A stretch of 45,001 nucleotides of DNA from assembly GCF_015351025.1 (NCBI RefSeq), contig NZ_JADKRV010000008.1, forward strand, positions 121,945 through 166,945. The letters are read 5' to 3'. The notes below the pieces were generated by a model. That model saw only the letters and a program-made list of their open reading frames with translations. It made no database searches and was not told the origin of the DNA. Position numbers and translations under genes: made by a program. Numbering within the stretch: position 1 is the first letter of the stretch; the number at the start of each line of letters is the position of its first letter. Source of the DNA: Curtobacterium sp. VKM Ac-1376 (GTDB taxonomy: Bacteria; Actinomycetota; Actinomycetes; Actinomycetales; Microbacteriaceae). This document shows positions 32,650 to 41,479 of the stretch, piece by piece.

Positions 32650-34635
32650 GTGACCGCGACAGACGCCGAGCGGGCCGCCCAGCGCGACGCCACCGAGCAG
32701 CCCCTCGACCGCAGCACTCGCCTGCGCCGGTGGATGCTGCACGGGGCCGACCAGGGCGCCTCCCACCAGGGCCCGCACCAGGTCGAGGTCGAGAAGACCC
32801 ACCCGTGGTGGCGGGTCATGTGCCTGACCGGCGTCGACTACTTCTCCACCCTCGGGTACCAGCCCGCCATCGCCGCGCTCGCCGCGGGTCTGCTCTCGCC
32901 GATCGCGACGATCGTCCTCGTGCTCGTCACGCTGTTCGGGGCGCTGCCGGTGTACCGCCGGATCGCCCACGACAGCTTCCGGGGCGCCGGGTCGATCATG
33001 ATGCTCGAGAAGCTCCTGCCGTGGTGGGCGGGCAAGCTGCTGGTGCTGGTGTTGCTCGGGTTCGCCGTGACGGACTTCATGATCACGATGACCCTGTCGG
33101 CGGCCGACGCCACGGCGCACATCGCCGAGAACCCCTACACGCCGCACTGGTTCACCGAGATCCCGGTGCCGCTCACCCTGGTGCTCCTGCTCCTGCTCGG
33201 CATCGTGTTCCTGCGCGGCTTCAAGGAGGCCATCGGCATCGCGGTCGGGCTCGTGGCCGTGTTCCTCGTGCTGAACGCCGTGGTCATCGTGGTGTCCCTC
33301 TGGCACGTCTTCGAGAACCCGATCGTGGCGAGCGACTGGTGGTCCGGGCTGACCGCGCAGCACAGCAACCCGCTGGTCATGGTGGGCATAGCGCTCATCG
33401 TGTTCCCGAAGCTCGCACTCGGCCTGTCCGGCTTCGAGACCGGGGTCGCGGTCATGCCGCAGGTGCAGGGCGACCCCTCCGACGAGACGAGCGCCCGACC
33501 GGAGGGCCGGATCCGGGGGACGAAGCGGCTGCTGACCGTCGCCGCCGTGATCATGAGCACGTTCCTCATCACCTCGTCGATCGTGACGACGTTCCTCATC
33601 CCGCAGCACGAGTTCCAGCCGGGCGGCGGCGCCAACGGGCGAGCGTTGGCCTTCCTGGCGCACGAGTACCTCGGCGGCGTGTTCGGGTCGATCTACGACT
33701 TCTCGACGGTCGCGATCCTCTGGTTCGCCGGCGCGAGCGCGATGGCCGGACTGCTCAACCTGGTGCCACGGTTCCTGCCGCGCTACGGCATGGCCCCGCA
33801 GTGGGCACGCGCGGTCCGGCCGCTCGTCATCATCTTCACGCTCATCGCCTTCGTGATCACGATCGTCTTCCGGGCGGACGTCGACGCGCAGGGCGGTGCC
33901 TACGCGACCGGCGTGCTCGTCCTCATCACGAGCGCCGCCGTCGCCGTGACCCTGTCCGCCCGCCGCAAGCAGCAGCGCAAGCGCACCATCGCGTTCGGCG
34001 TGATCAGCGTGGTGTTCGTGTACACGACGGTCGCCAACGTCATCGAGCGTCCTGACGGTGTCCGGATCGCCGCGATCTTCATCATCGCCATCGTCGTGGT
34101 GTCGCTCGTCTCGCGGGTGCGCCGGTCGTTCGAGCTCCGGGCGTCGTCGATCGAGCTCGATGGGTTGGCCCAGCAGTTCGTCGAGGCCGACGCCGACCAG
34201 TTCAGCTCGGTCTGCATCATCGCGAACGAACCCGGTGCCGGCACCGCCGAGGCGTACCGGTCGAAGGGGCGCGAGGAGCGCCGCGACTCCGGCATCCCGG
34301 CCCGCGTGCCGACGATGTTCCTCGAGGTCCTGCCCGCGGACTCCTCCGACTTCGAGGAGGACCTGGTGGTCGAGGGACACGTCGTCCACGGGTTCCGCGT
34401 GCTCAAGGTGCGATCAGGGAACGTGCCGAACACCATCGCGTCGACGCTGCTCGCCATCCGTGACATCGCCGGGGTCGTGCCGAGCATCTACTTCGAGTGG
34501 AACGAGGGCAGCCCGATCCGGAACGCCCTGCGCTTCGTGTTCACCGGGGCTGGCGACGTCGCCCCCGTGACGCGCGAGGTCCTGCGCGAAGCCGAACCCG
34601 ACGTGAACCGACGGCCGAGCGTCCACGTCTCGTGA
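32650..34635 (+). CDS. APC-superfamily amino acid/cation transporter
   Basis: A 661-residue membrane protein. A hydrophilic N-terminus of about 55 residues precedes roughly 12 hydrophobic helices ([20 protein letters not shown] starts the core, a typical APC helix 1 with an unwound glycine), and a cytoplasmic C-terminal domain of about 150 residues follows (from [20 protein letters not shown]). This layout, long C-terminal domain included, resembles the KUP/KimA branch, so potassium uptake is possible, but amino-acid transport cannot be excluded. The GTG is supported by the -10 box seven bases upstream. The stop overlaps the EamA gene start. Confidence 0.8.
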   Translation: MTATDAERAAQRDATEQPLDRSTRLRRWMLHGADQGASHQGPHQVEVEKTHPWWRVMCLTGVDYFSTLGYQPAIAALAAGLLSPIATIVLVLVTLFGALPVYRRIAHDSFRGAGSIMMLEKLLPWWAGKLLVLVLLGFAVTDFMITMTLSAADATAHIAENPYTPHWFTEIPVPLTLVLLLLLGIVFLRGFKEAIGIAVGLVAVFLVLNAVVIVVSLWHVFENPIVASDWWSGLTAQHSNPLVMVGIALIVFPKLALGLSGFETGVAVMPQVQGDPSDETSARPEGRIRGTKRLLTVAAVIMSTFLITSSIVTTFLIPQHEFQPGGGANGRALAFLAHEYLGGVFGSIYDFSTVAILWFAGASAMAGLLNLVPRFLPRYGMAPQWARAVRPLVIIFTLIAFVITIVFRADVDAQGGAYATGVLVLITSAAVAVTLSARRKQQRKRTIAFGVISVVFVYTTVANVIERPDGVRIAAIFIIAIVVVSLVSRVRRSFELRASSIELDGLAQQFVEADADQFSSVCIIANEPGAGTAEAYRSKGREERRDSGIPARVPTMFLEVLPADSSDFEEDLVVEGHVVHGFRVLKVRSGNVPNTIASTLLAIRDIAGVVPSIYFEWNEGSPIRNALRFVFTGAGDVAPVTREVLREAEPDVNRRPSVHVS

Positions 34636-35615
34636 GCCGACCGACGGGCGTGGGGCGCGCCTCCAGGCCCGTCCACGGGCTCGCGGCGATCACGGTCGCC
34701 GCTGCGGTGTGGGGGACCACCGGGACCGCGACGCACTTCGCACCGGGCGTACCGGCCTTCGTGTTCGGCGCCGTCACGTTCGGCCTCGGCGGACTCGTCC
34801 TGGGCGTGCTCGCCGGCCGTGGCAGCCTGCGCGCGGTCGCCCAGCGCCGGACCCGTGGCTGGGCCCTGCTCGGCGCCGCGTCGCTCGTGGTCTACGCGGT
34901 CACCTTCTACGCGGCCCTCGACGATGCGGGCATCGCACTCGGCACGACCATCGCGATCGGGTCCTCGCCCGTGTTCGCCGGCCTGGTCGAGTGGGTCGCG
35001 GACCGGAGGCCCGTCACCGGCAGGTGGGTCATCGCCGCGCTGGTCAGCGTGGTCGGCATGGTCGTCGTCACCATCGCGCGCTCGGAGCACGACGGCGGTG
35101 GGCGCGCGCTCGCGGTCGGGATCGGCAGCGCCCTGCTCGCGGGGCTGACGTACGCGCTGTACTCGTGGGCGGTGGCGCGGGGGATGCACGCGGCCACGAG
35201 TCGGATGCCACTGGCGGTCGGTCCGCCCCCGATCGGTGGGAGCGCGGGCGCTGCCGGCGCGCGCGGGCCGAACGAACGCGGGCTCGTCGGGGCGGTGTTC
35301 GGGATGGCGGCCGTGCCGTTGGTGGTGCTGGCCGCCGTGGCCGGAGGGCCGTCCCTGGCGGACAGCGCCAACTGGCCGGTCTTCGTCTACCTTGCGCTGG
35401 TGCCCACCGTCATCGGGCACTCGCTGTACGCCGCTGGGCTCCGGACGGCGAGCCCCTCGGTCGCGACGCTGCTGTCGCTGCTCGAACCCGTCGTGGCGGC
35501 GGTGCTCGCCGTGCTCGTGGTGGGGGAGCGCCTCGGCGGCACGGGGTGGGCGGGCACCGTGCTGGTCGTGGCCGGGCTGGCCGTGCTCGCGCTGCCGTCA
35601 CGGCGCGGGCGCTGA
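34632..35615 (+). CDS. EamA/DMT-family transporter
   Basis: A 327-residue membrane protein of the drug/metabolite transporter superfamily: two EamA repeats of about five helices each (first [20 protein letters not shown], second [20 protein letters not shown], ending [20 protein letters not shown]). The loop between them is Gly/Ala/Pro-rich and unusually long. GTG start overlaps the preceding stop (GTGA). Substrate unknown. It ends five bases from the convergent acyl-CoA ligase stop. Confidence 0.88.
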   Translation: MSRPTGVGRASRPVHGLAAITVAAAVWGTTGTATHFAPGVPAFVFGAVTFGLGGLVLGVLAGRGSLRAVAQRRTRGWALLGAASLVVYAVTFYAALDDAGIALGTTIAIGSSPVFAGLVEWVADRRPVTGRWVIAALVSVVGMVVVTIARSEHDGGGRALAVGIGSALLAGLTYALYSWAVARGMHAATSRMPLAVGPPPIGGSAGAAGARGPNERGLVGAVFGMAAVPLVVLAAVAGGPSLADSANWPVFVYLALVPTVIGHSLYAAGLRTASPSVATLLSLLEPVVAAVLAVLVVGERLGGTGWAGTVLVVAGLAVLALPSRRGR

Positions 35616-35620
35616 GCTCG

Positions 35621-37306
35621 TCAGTCGCCGGCGAGGATCTCGTCGCGCACCTTGCGGCGCAGCACCTTGCCGATCATCGAGCGCGGCAGGTCCTCGACCA
35701 CGACGACCCGGCGCGGCACCTTGTACGCGGCCAGGTGCTCGCGCGACCACGCCCGGAGCGCGGCACCGTCGAACGTCGACGGGTCCTTCGGCACGACCGC
35801 GGCGACGACCTGCTCGTTGCCGCCCTGCGTGATGCCGACGACCGCGACCTCCTTGACGCTGGGGTGCTTGAGCAGGGTGTCCTCGACCTCGGACGGCGAC
35901 ACGTTGAAGCCGCCGGTGATGATGAGCTCCTTGAGCCGGTCGACGATCCGCACGTACCCGTCGGCGTCGATCGCCACGATGTCGCCTGTGCGGAACCACC
36001 CGTCGGGGGTGAAGACCTCGTCCGTGGCCTCGGCCTTGCCCCAGTAGCCGCGGAACACCTGCGGACCGCGGACCTGCAGCTCACCGGGTTCGTCGACCCC
36101 GAGCACCTTCGTGTCGTCGTCGGGGTCGACCACGCGGGCCTCGGTCGAGGACAGCGGCAGGCCGATCGATCCGAGCCGACGCTCCGGGGAGACCGGGTTC
36201 GCCATCAGGACGGGGGAGCACTCGGACAGGCCGTAGCCCTCGACCAGGTAGCCGTCGGTCCGGGCCTCCCACGGTTCGACGATGTCCTGCGACAGTGGCA
36301 TGGCGCCGGAGATGCCGATCTCGATGCCCTTGAGCGACACCTTCGCCGAGTCCGCGGCGTGCTGCAGTCGGGCGTAGATCGGCGGCACGGCCGGCAGGAA
36401 CGTCGGCGGGTGACGCTTGATCGCGGTGAGCACGAGGGCCGGGTCGAACGCGGGGAAGAGCACCAGGCGCGAGGCCATGCTCATCGCGAAGGTCAGGCAG
36501 AGCGTCAGGCCGTAGGCGTGGAACATCGGCAGCACGGCGTAGACGACGTTGTCGCCGCGACGGATCTGCGGCACCCAGGCGCGGGACTGTGCGGCGTTCG
36601 CCAGCAGGTTCCGGTGCGACAGGACGGCACCCTTCGGGGTACCGGTCGTGCCTGACGTGTACTGGATCAGCGCGATGTCGTCGGTGGCCGGGCGCGGGTG
36701 GCGCTTCGACAGCTTCCGCGAATCCACCAGGTCGTCCCACTTCACGGTGCCGCGCACGCGGGCGGTCAGCTTCGCGCGGGACTCGCGGGCCTTCGCGACC
36801 GGCAGCGCCAGGGCGAGCCGGGTGCTCCGGGGCATGGCCCGCGTGATGTCGACGGACACGATCGCGTCGAGGTGCACGTCGGCCGGGAAGTCCTGCAGCG
36901 TCGCGACGGACTTGTCCCAGGCGATGGCGACCGTGGCCCCGTGGTCCTCGAACTGGTGGCGGAGCTCGCGCGGCGTGTACAGGGGATTGTGCTCGACCAC
37001 CACCGCGCCGAGCCGCAGCACCGCGTAGAAGGCCACGATGTGCTGCGGGCAGTTCGGCAGCACGATGGCGACCCGGTCGCCGTGCCCGACGCCGAGCTTC
37101 CGCAGACCGTTCGCCGCGCGGAGGATCTGGTCCTCGAGGTCGGCGTAGCTGGTGGTGCGTCTGAAGAACTCGAGGGCGACCCGCTTCGGGAACGTCCGGG
37201 CCGACTGCTCGACCAGGTCGTACAGGGAACCGCTCTGTTCCTCGATGTCGTGCGGGACCCCCGGGGCGTACGAGGCAAGCCAGGGACGAGGCGTGTCGAT
37301 GCTCAC
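35621..37306 (-). CDS. Long-chain fatty-acid-CoA ligase (AMP-binding)
   Basis: ANL-superfamily adenylate-forming enzyme, 561 residues, activating a fatty acid to acyl-CoA. Motifs: the P-loop IQYTSGTTGTPKGAVLSH, VEGYGLSECSPV, the hinge region GWFRTGDIVAIDADGYVRIVDR and the C-terminal catalytic lysine in GKVLRRKVRDE. The GTG at 37306 is chosen over the TTG at 37315 because a minus-strand TAGGTT box (37319-37314) ends seven bases upstream, fitting a leaderless start. Single gene, convergent with the EamA gene. Confidence 0.92.
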   Translation of the reverse strand: MSIDTPRPWLASYAPGVPHDIEEQSGSLYDLVEQSARTFPKRVALEFFRRTTSYADLEDQILRAANGLRKLGVGHGDRVAIVLPNCPQHIVAFYAVLRLGAVVVEHNPLYTPRELRHQFEDHGATVAIAWDKSVATLQDFPADVHLDAIVSVDITRAMPRSTRLALALPVAKARESRAKLTARVRGTVKWDDLVDSRKLSKRHPRPATDDIALIQYTSGTTGTPKGAVLSHRNLLANAAQSRAWVPQIRRGDNVVYAVLPMFHAYGLTLCLTFAMSMASRLVLFPAFDPALVLTAIKRHPPTFLPAVPPIYARLQHAADSAKVSLKGIEIGISGAMPLSQDIVEPWEARTDGYLVEGYGLSECSPVLMANPVSPERRLGSIGLPLSSTEARVVDPDDDTKVLGVDEPGELQVRGPQVFRGYWGKAEATDEVFTPDGWFRTGDIVAIDADGYVRIVDRLKELIITGGFNVSPSEVEDTLLKHPSVKEVAVVGITQGGNEQVVAAVVPKDPSTFDGAALRAWSREHLAAYKVPRRVVVVEDLPRSMIGKVLRRKVRDEILAGD

Positions 37307-37401
37307 GCGACCCAACCTAGCGGGCCGCCCCGGGGCGCGCTGGGAGGGCCGCGATGCGCGGTGCCGAGCGGGTTCCCAGGGGCCGGACGGACCATGACGC
37401 C

Positions 37402-38328
37402 ATGCCCTCTGTCTCCGACGCCTTCCGGTCCCGCCTCAACGAGACGTTCACGGGTGGTTCGACGGGCACGGCCGCCTGGATGGACGACCTGGAACACGGG
37501 ACCGACGCGGGCTTCTTCGGTCCGGGATCCGCCACTTGGGCGGTGCACGGCGGCAGCCACGGCATCGTCGCCGGCGTGCGGGCACTGCTCGTCCAGGCGC
37601 TGCACCCGGGCGCGCTCGCCGGGGTCGCGGACCACTCCCGCTACCGCGAGGACCCGTTCGGCCGGCTCGCGGGGACCAGCCGTTGGATCGCCACCGTGAC
37701 GTACGGCGACCGGGCCACTGCGCGCAGCGGCAGCGCCTGGGTGCACCGGCTGCACGAGCGGGTGCGCGGGCAGTACGTCGACGGGCACGGCGCGATCCGG
37801 CCCTACTCCGCGAACGACCCCGATCTGGCGCGCTGGGTGCACCTGGCATTCACGGACGCGTTCCTCCGGGCCGCACAGCGATGGGGCGGCCCGATCCCCG
37901 GTGGCGCCGACGCCTACGTGCGGGAGTGGGCGGAAGCCGGGCGGCTCATGCGGATCGACGACCCGCCGGCGTCCGAGGTCGAGCTCCGTGAGCAGATGAA
38001 CGGGTACCTGGACCGTGGCGAGCTCGCCGTGGACTCGCGGACCCGCGACGTCGTCCGGTTCATCAAGAACCCGCCCCTCGCGCTGCTGCTCCGGCCCGGC
38101 TACCGCGCGGTGTTCGAGGGCGCGGTCTCCACGCTCGACCCGCGGCACCGGTCGTTGCTCGGGCTGCGTGCGCCGGTGATCGGGCCGGTGGAGTTGCCGG
38201 TGGTGCGGGCCACGGGGCTCGTGCTCGGGGGGATCGGAGCGGTGCTCGACGACCAGAGCGGTTCCGAGCGCGCCGCGCGGCGCCGCATCGCCCGCCTGCA
38301 GCGCTCGCACGACGACGTGATCGCCTGA
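37402..38328 (+). CDS. MpaB/DUF2236-family oxygenase
   Basis: A 308-residue protein of the ER-bound oxygenase MpaB/Lcp-like DUF2236 family, heme-dependent enzymes including latex-clearing protein and MpaB. Typical signatures are GPGSATWAVHGGSHG, LVQALHPGALAGVADHSRY (with the conserved His of the ALHP segment), FGRLAGTSRWIATVTYGD and WVHLAFTDAFL. The ATG at 37402 is preferred; the frame stays open upstream but looks non-coding. It is divergent from the acyl-CoA ligase gene. Substrate unknown. Confidence 0.85.
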   Translation: MPSVSDAFRSRLNETFTGGSTGTAAWMDDLEHGTDAGFFGPGSATWAVHGGSHGIVAGVRALLVQALHPGALAGVADHSRYREDPFGRLAGTSRWIATVTYGDRATARSGSAWVHRLHERVRGQYVDGHGAIRPYSANDPDLARWVHLAFTDAFLRAAQRWGGPIPGGADAYVREWAEAGRLMRIDDPPASEVELREQMNGYLDRGELAVDSRTRDVVRFIKNPPLALLLRPGYRAVFEGAVSTLDPRHRSLLGLRAPVIGPVELPVVRATGLVLGGIGAVLDDQSGSERAARRRIARLQRSHDDVIA

Positions 38329-38470
38329 CCGTCGGGTCGTCGAAAGTCGCACTTCGGGACCGAAGACGCCTCGTCGAGGCGCCGCGGAATCCGGCGGCGT
38401 CCGGCAGACACCGCGGCGTCATCCGGCCACGCCGGCGTGTCCGGGGCTGTGCCGGTGACCAGTGGCGGCC

Positions 38471-38504
38471 GGGAGGCACGGTGCCAGCTGGCGCCGTGCC
38501 TCCC
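38471..38504. terminator. Bidirectional hairpin between convergent genes
   Basis: Arms of 15 bases (GGGAGGCACGGTGCC at 38471-38485 and its near complement at 38490-38504, one G-T pair) around AGCT. It lies between the convergent MpaB-type and aldo/keto reductase genes. The sequence is nearly the same as the hairpin after gatB. Confidence 0.75.
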
Positions 38505-38521
38505 GTCCGCTCGTGCGAGCG

Positions 38522-39634
38522 TCAGAAACCGGACGGCACCCGGGGCGTGTACGCCGACTCGAGTCGCGCCACCTCGTCGTCGGTGAGCGTCAGCGAGGCT
38601 GCCGCGACCGCGTCGTCGATGTGGTGCTCCTTCGTCGCCCCGACGATGGGCGCGGTGACGGCCGGCTTGCCGGCGACCCAGGCGAGGGCCACCTGCGCCA
38701 TCGGGACACCACGGTCGGAGGCGACGGCCTCGACGGCGTCCACGATGGCGCGGTTCGCGTCCTCGTCCTGCTTGTAGAGCGTCTTGCCGAACTCGTCGGT
38801 CTGGGCGCGGGAGCCTGAGCCGGAGGCGTCCCAGGGGCGGGTGACGCGGCCGCGGGCGAGCGGGCTCCACGGGATGACGCCGACGCCGGTGTGCGCGCAG
38901 AAGGGGTGCATCTCGCGCTCCTCCTCGCGCTCGAGCAGGTTGTACTGGTCCTGCATGCTGACGAAGCGGGTCCAACCGTGCAGCTCGGCGACGTGCTGCA
39001 TCTCGGCGAACTGCCACACCCACATGCTGCTCGCGCCGAGGTAGCGCGCCTTGCCGGCCTTGACGACGTCGTGGAGGGCCTCCATGGTCTCCTCGACCGG
39101 CGTCACCGGGTCGAAGCGGTGGATCTGGTACAGGTCGACGTAGTCCGTGCCCAGCCGGGTCAGGGACGCATCGATCTCGTGCATGATCGCGGCGCGGGAC
39201 AGGCCGGCGCCGTTGCGACCGGGCCGCATGCGGTTGAAGACCTTCGTGAAGACCTGGACGTCCTCGCGCGGGGCGAGTTCCTTGAGCAGGGTGCCGGTGA
39301 TCTCCTCGCTGCTGCCGTCGGAGTAGACGTTCGCGGTGTCGAAGGTGGTGATGCCGGCCTCGAAGGCGCGGCGCACGAAGGGGCGGGCCTCGTCGATGCC
39401 GACGCTCCAGGCGTGCGAGCCCCGGTTCGGGTCGCCGTAGGACATCATGCCGAGGACGATGCTGCTGATCTCGAGCCCCGAGGCGCCGAGGCGTTTGGTG
39501 GCTGCGGTGGCTGCGGTGGCTGCGGTGGTGGTGCTGCCGGTGGCTGCGGTGGTGGTGCTGCCGGTGGCTGCGGTGGTGGTGCCGGCGGTGGTGCTGCCGG
39601 TGTCTGGGGTGGTGCTGCCGGTGTCTGTCGTCAT
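38522..39634 (-). CDS. Aldo/keto reductase with a repetitive Thr/Ala N-terminal extension
   Basis: NADPH-dependent carbonyl reductase, 370 residues. The TIM-barrel part starts near residue 47 (KRLGASGLEISSIVLGMMSY). Its catalytic tetrad is visible: Asp and Tyr in FDTANVYSDG, Lys in QVFTKVFN, His in LYQIHRFD; the cofactor end APIVGATKEHHIDDA is conserved. The first 46 residues are a Thr/Ala/Gly/Ser tandem-repeat stretch encoded by 9- and 24-bp DNA repeats, absent from most relatives. The ATG overlaps the stop of the upstream DinB-like gene (ATGA), so both are co-translated. Confidence 0.9.
   Translation of the reverse strand: MTTDTGSTTPDTGSTTAGTTTAATGSTTTAATGSTTTAATAATAATKRLGASGLEISSIVLGMMSYGDPNRGSHAWSVGIDEARPFVRRAFEAGITTFDTANVYSDGSSEEITGTLLKELAPREDVQVFTKVFNRMRPGRNGAGLSRAAIMHEIDASLTRLGTDYVDLYQIHRFDPVTPVEETMEALHDVVKAGKARYLGASSMWVWQFAEMQHVAELHGWTRFVSMQDQYNLLEREEEREMHPFCAHTGVGVIPWSPLARGRVTRPWDASGSGSRAQTDEFGKTLYKQDEDANRAIVDAVEAVASDRGVPMAQVALAWVAGKPAVTAPIVGATKEHHIDDAVAAASLTLTDDEVARLESAYTPRVPSGF
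39497..39630. repeat. Tandem repeats within the aldo/keto reductase 5' end
   Basis: Three 9-bp units (GGTGGCTGC type) at about 39497-39523 merge into two perfect 24-bp copies, 39517-39540 and 39541-39564, and a partial third, then degenerate GGTGCTGCC units. They encode the Thr/Ala-rich N-terminus on the minus strand. Length changes in multiples of three would keep the frame. Confidence 0.85.
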
Positions 39635-40197
39635 GCGGTCACTCTGGCATCGCGGCCTGTGACGGCGAGCAGGCGGACCTGGAGCGGGGCGTCCTCGGTG
39701 ACGTCGACCGGGGCGGCGTACAGGCCGGTCGCCGCCAGGACCTCGATCTGCGGCTCGAAGTACTCCCACACGGCTCGGACGAGCTCCTCGGGCAGGGTCT
39801 CCTCGGAGCCGGTCGCCCGCGCGAGGTCCCACGTGTGGATCGTGATGTCGCTCGTCTGCTCGGTGAGGTACTGAGCGGCGGGGACGACGTCGGTGCTGAG
39901 GTGCACCGGAGTGTCGTGCGGGGCGTTCCGCCAGGCCTCGGTCGCCGCGGTGGCGAAGCGGTCCCACTCGGCGACCAGGTCCTCTCCGATGGGTTCGAGG
40001 TCGGCCTGGGCCTGGGCGTAGTCGCACCCCGTGAGGAGCTTCGGGATCCAGCGCTGCTCGTCGACGACGTGGGCGACGAGGTCGCGGGTGGTCCACTCGG
40101 AGTCCGGTGTCGGGGCGTCCCAGTCGGTGACGGCGGCGACGCGACGGCCGAACTCGGCTGCCGCGAGGGCCTGCATCGCGATCCAGTCGGTGGCCAT
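39631..40197 (-). CDS. TIGR03086-type mycothiol/DinB-fold metal-binding protein
   Basis: A 188-residue protein of the maleylpyruvate isomerase / mycothiol-dependent DinB superfamily. The N-terminal helical bundle has the conserved TTRDLVAHVVDEQRW (metal-binding His) and the later DITIHTWDLARATG with a second conserved His and Asp-Leu-Ala-Arg signature. Such proteins are usually mycothiol-dependent transferases or isomerases; the substrate here is unknown. ATG with an AGGAG site nine bases upstream; its stop overlaps the aldo/keto reductase start. Confidence 0.85.
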   Translation of the reverse strand: MATDWIAMQALAAAEFGRRVAAVTDWDAPTPDSEWTTRDLVAHVVDEQRWIPKLLTGCDYAQAQADLEPIGEDLVAEWDRFATAATEAWRNAPHDTPVHLSTDVVPAAQYLTEQTSDITIHTWDLARATGSEETLPEELVRAVWEYFEPQIEVLAATGLYAAPVDVTEDAPLQVRLLAVTGRDARVTA

Positions 40198-40460
40198 GGT
40201 GGTGCTCCTGTTCGTCGTGCGGGCGGTGCGGGTTGCGGGCTGCTGGTGGCTGTGTTCGTGGCGCTCGTGGTGCTCGTGGCGCTCGTGGTGCTGCCGTCTC
40301 GTGCAACCCGGTGCCCGACGCCTGGATTCCCGGGCGTTGCGAACCAGCCGTGCAGGCCCACGTTACGCGGGACCGTGCGCATGGTGTCGCTCGTGTTCAC
40401 CGGCTTCCCGCCGCAGCGTCCTCCCGCTCGGTCCCGCGAGCTCCGTCCCGCCGCTCTGTC

Positions 40461-40523
40461 CCGCGAGCGGGCGAAATGTCGGGGTCGAGGTGCCGCGTTC
40501 CGGGGTTTTTCGCCCGCTCGCGG
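40461..40523. repeat. Palindromic element, copy 1 (GCGAGCGGGCGAAA arms)
   Basis: Perfect 16-bp arms, 40461-40476 and 40508-40523, around a 31-base loop. Same family as 40595, 42513 and 42661. Confidence 0.85.
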
Positions 40524-40594
40524 TCGGGCCGGGGCGACCGGATGCCGCCCCACGCTCGGCCCCGGCTTCCCGCTGCCGGGCACCGGGGGACGCG

Positions 40595-40654
40595 GCGAGC
40601 GGGCGAAACACCATGCCGACATGTCGCCACCACCGCGGCATATCACCCGCTCGC
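40595..40654. repeat. Palindromic element, copy 2
   Basis: Left arm GCGAGCGGGCGAAA at 40595-40608, right arm at 40641-40654 with two mismatches. The loop ends ACCGCGGCAT, the same as in the copy at 42513. Confidence 0.85.
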
Positions 40655-40715
40655 GGCACGTGCGCTGGTGCCGCGATCACTCACCGCTCGTGATCCGCGG
40701 GGTCCGGGAACGACG

Positions 40716-40747
40716 AACGCCCCGACTCCATGAGGAGTCGGGGCGTT
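40716..40747 (-). terminator. Terminator of yceI
   Basis: Perfect 14-bp arms (AACGCCCCGACTCC at 40716-40729 and its complement at 40734-40747) around ATGA, about 60 bases past the yceI stop. It reads as a classical strong hairpin on the minus strand, ending in GTT. Confidence 0.85.
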
Positions 40748-40809
40748 GGTCTCGGGTTGGAAGGTGGTGCTGCCCGGTGCCCTCAGCGGGGCGACGAGTC
40801 CGAGGGGAC

Positions 40810-41370
40810 TCAGGCCGCCTGGAGGACGAACTGGACGTCGAGGTTGATCGTGACGTCGTTGCCGAGCGTGAAACCACCGGCCTCGAGTGCTGCGTTCCAG
40901 TTCACGCCGAACTCGGTGCGGTCGATCTTCGTGGTCGCCTCGGCGCCGAACTTCACCTGGCCGTAGCCGTCGGTCGTGAAGCCACCCAGCTCGGCCTTGA
41001 GGACGACCGGCTTGGTGACGCCGCGCAGGGTGAGGTCGCCCGCGATGTGCAGGTTGTCGCCCTTGGCCTCGATGCCCGTCGAACGGAAGGTCAGCTGCGG
41101 GTGCTCTTCGGTGAGGAAGAAGTCGCTGGTCTTCAGGTGCTGGTCACGCTGCTCCTGGCCGGTGTTGATCGAAGCGACGTCGATGTTCGCCTCGACGGTC
41201 GACTCGAGCGGGTTCTCAGCGGTCACGACGGTGGCGTCGAAGGTCTCGAACTTGCCCTTGACCTTGCTGATCGCCAGGTGACGGACCGAGAAGGTGACCT
41301 CGGAGTGGGTGGGGTCGATCTTCCAGGTGCCGGTCTGGTAGCCGGGAACGGTGGCAGCGGTGAGCGTCAT
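40810..41370 (-). CDS. YceI family lipid-binding-like protein
   Basis: A 186-residue lipocalin-like beta-barrel protein; relatives bind polyisoprenoids or amphiphiles and respond to stress. Signatures: WKIDPTHSEVTFSVRHLAISKVKGKF near the start, LKTSDFFLTEEHPQLTFRST, and FGVNWNAALEAGGFTLGNDVTI at the end. There is no signal peptide, so it is cytoplasmic, as in most actinobacterial members. ATG with an AGAAGGA site. A palindromic operator lies 87 bases upstream and a strong terminator follows, so it is a single-gene unit. Confidence 0.93.
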   Translation of the reverse strand: MTLTAATVPGYQTGTWKIDPTHSEVTFSVRHLAISKVKGKFETFDATVVTAENPLESTVEANIDVASINTGQEQRDQHLKTSDFFLTEEHPQLTFRSTGIEAKGDNLHIAGDLTLRGVTKPVVLKAELGGFTTDGYGQVKFGAEATTKIDRTEFGVNWNAALEAGGFTLGNDVTINLDVQFVLQAA

Positions 41371-41456
41371 GGTGGTCCTTCTTCCGAGCGAGAGTCTGCG
41401 GTGCAGCGCAATCCATACGCCTGCATCGAGTTGATACTACGACAGTGTGCACCCTT

Positions 41457-41476
41457 TTGGTTGAAGCGTCAACCAA
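41457..41476. promoter_or_regulatory. Perfect 20-base palindromic operator upstream of yceI
   Basis: TTGGTTGAAGCGTCAACCAA is an exact inverted repeat (8-base arms, AGCG centre) of the kind bound by MarR-type regulators. It lies 87 bases upstream of the yceI ATG and three bases from the end of the convergently distant DUF559 gene. A TAGTAT -10-like box on the minus strand follows at about 41430-41440. No MarR gene is in the window. Confidence 0.6.
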
Positions 41477-41479
41477 TGT

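Larger units (their letters stand above)
40198..40715. other. Non-coding gap between the DinB-like gene and yceI terminator
   Basis: The first 90 bases contain GCTCGTGGTGCTCGTGGC-type tandem triplet-like repeats. The rest holds two copies of a palindromic element (listed separately). Long frames through this gap are Arg/Pro-rich and look non-coding. Confidence 0.6.
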
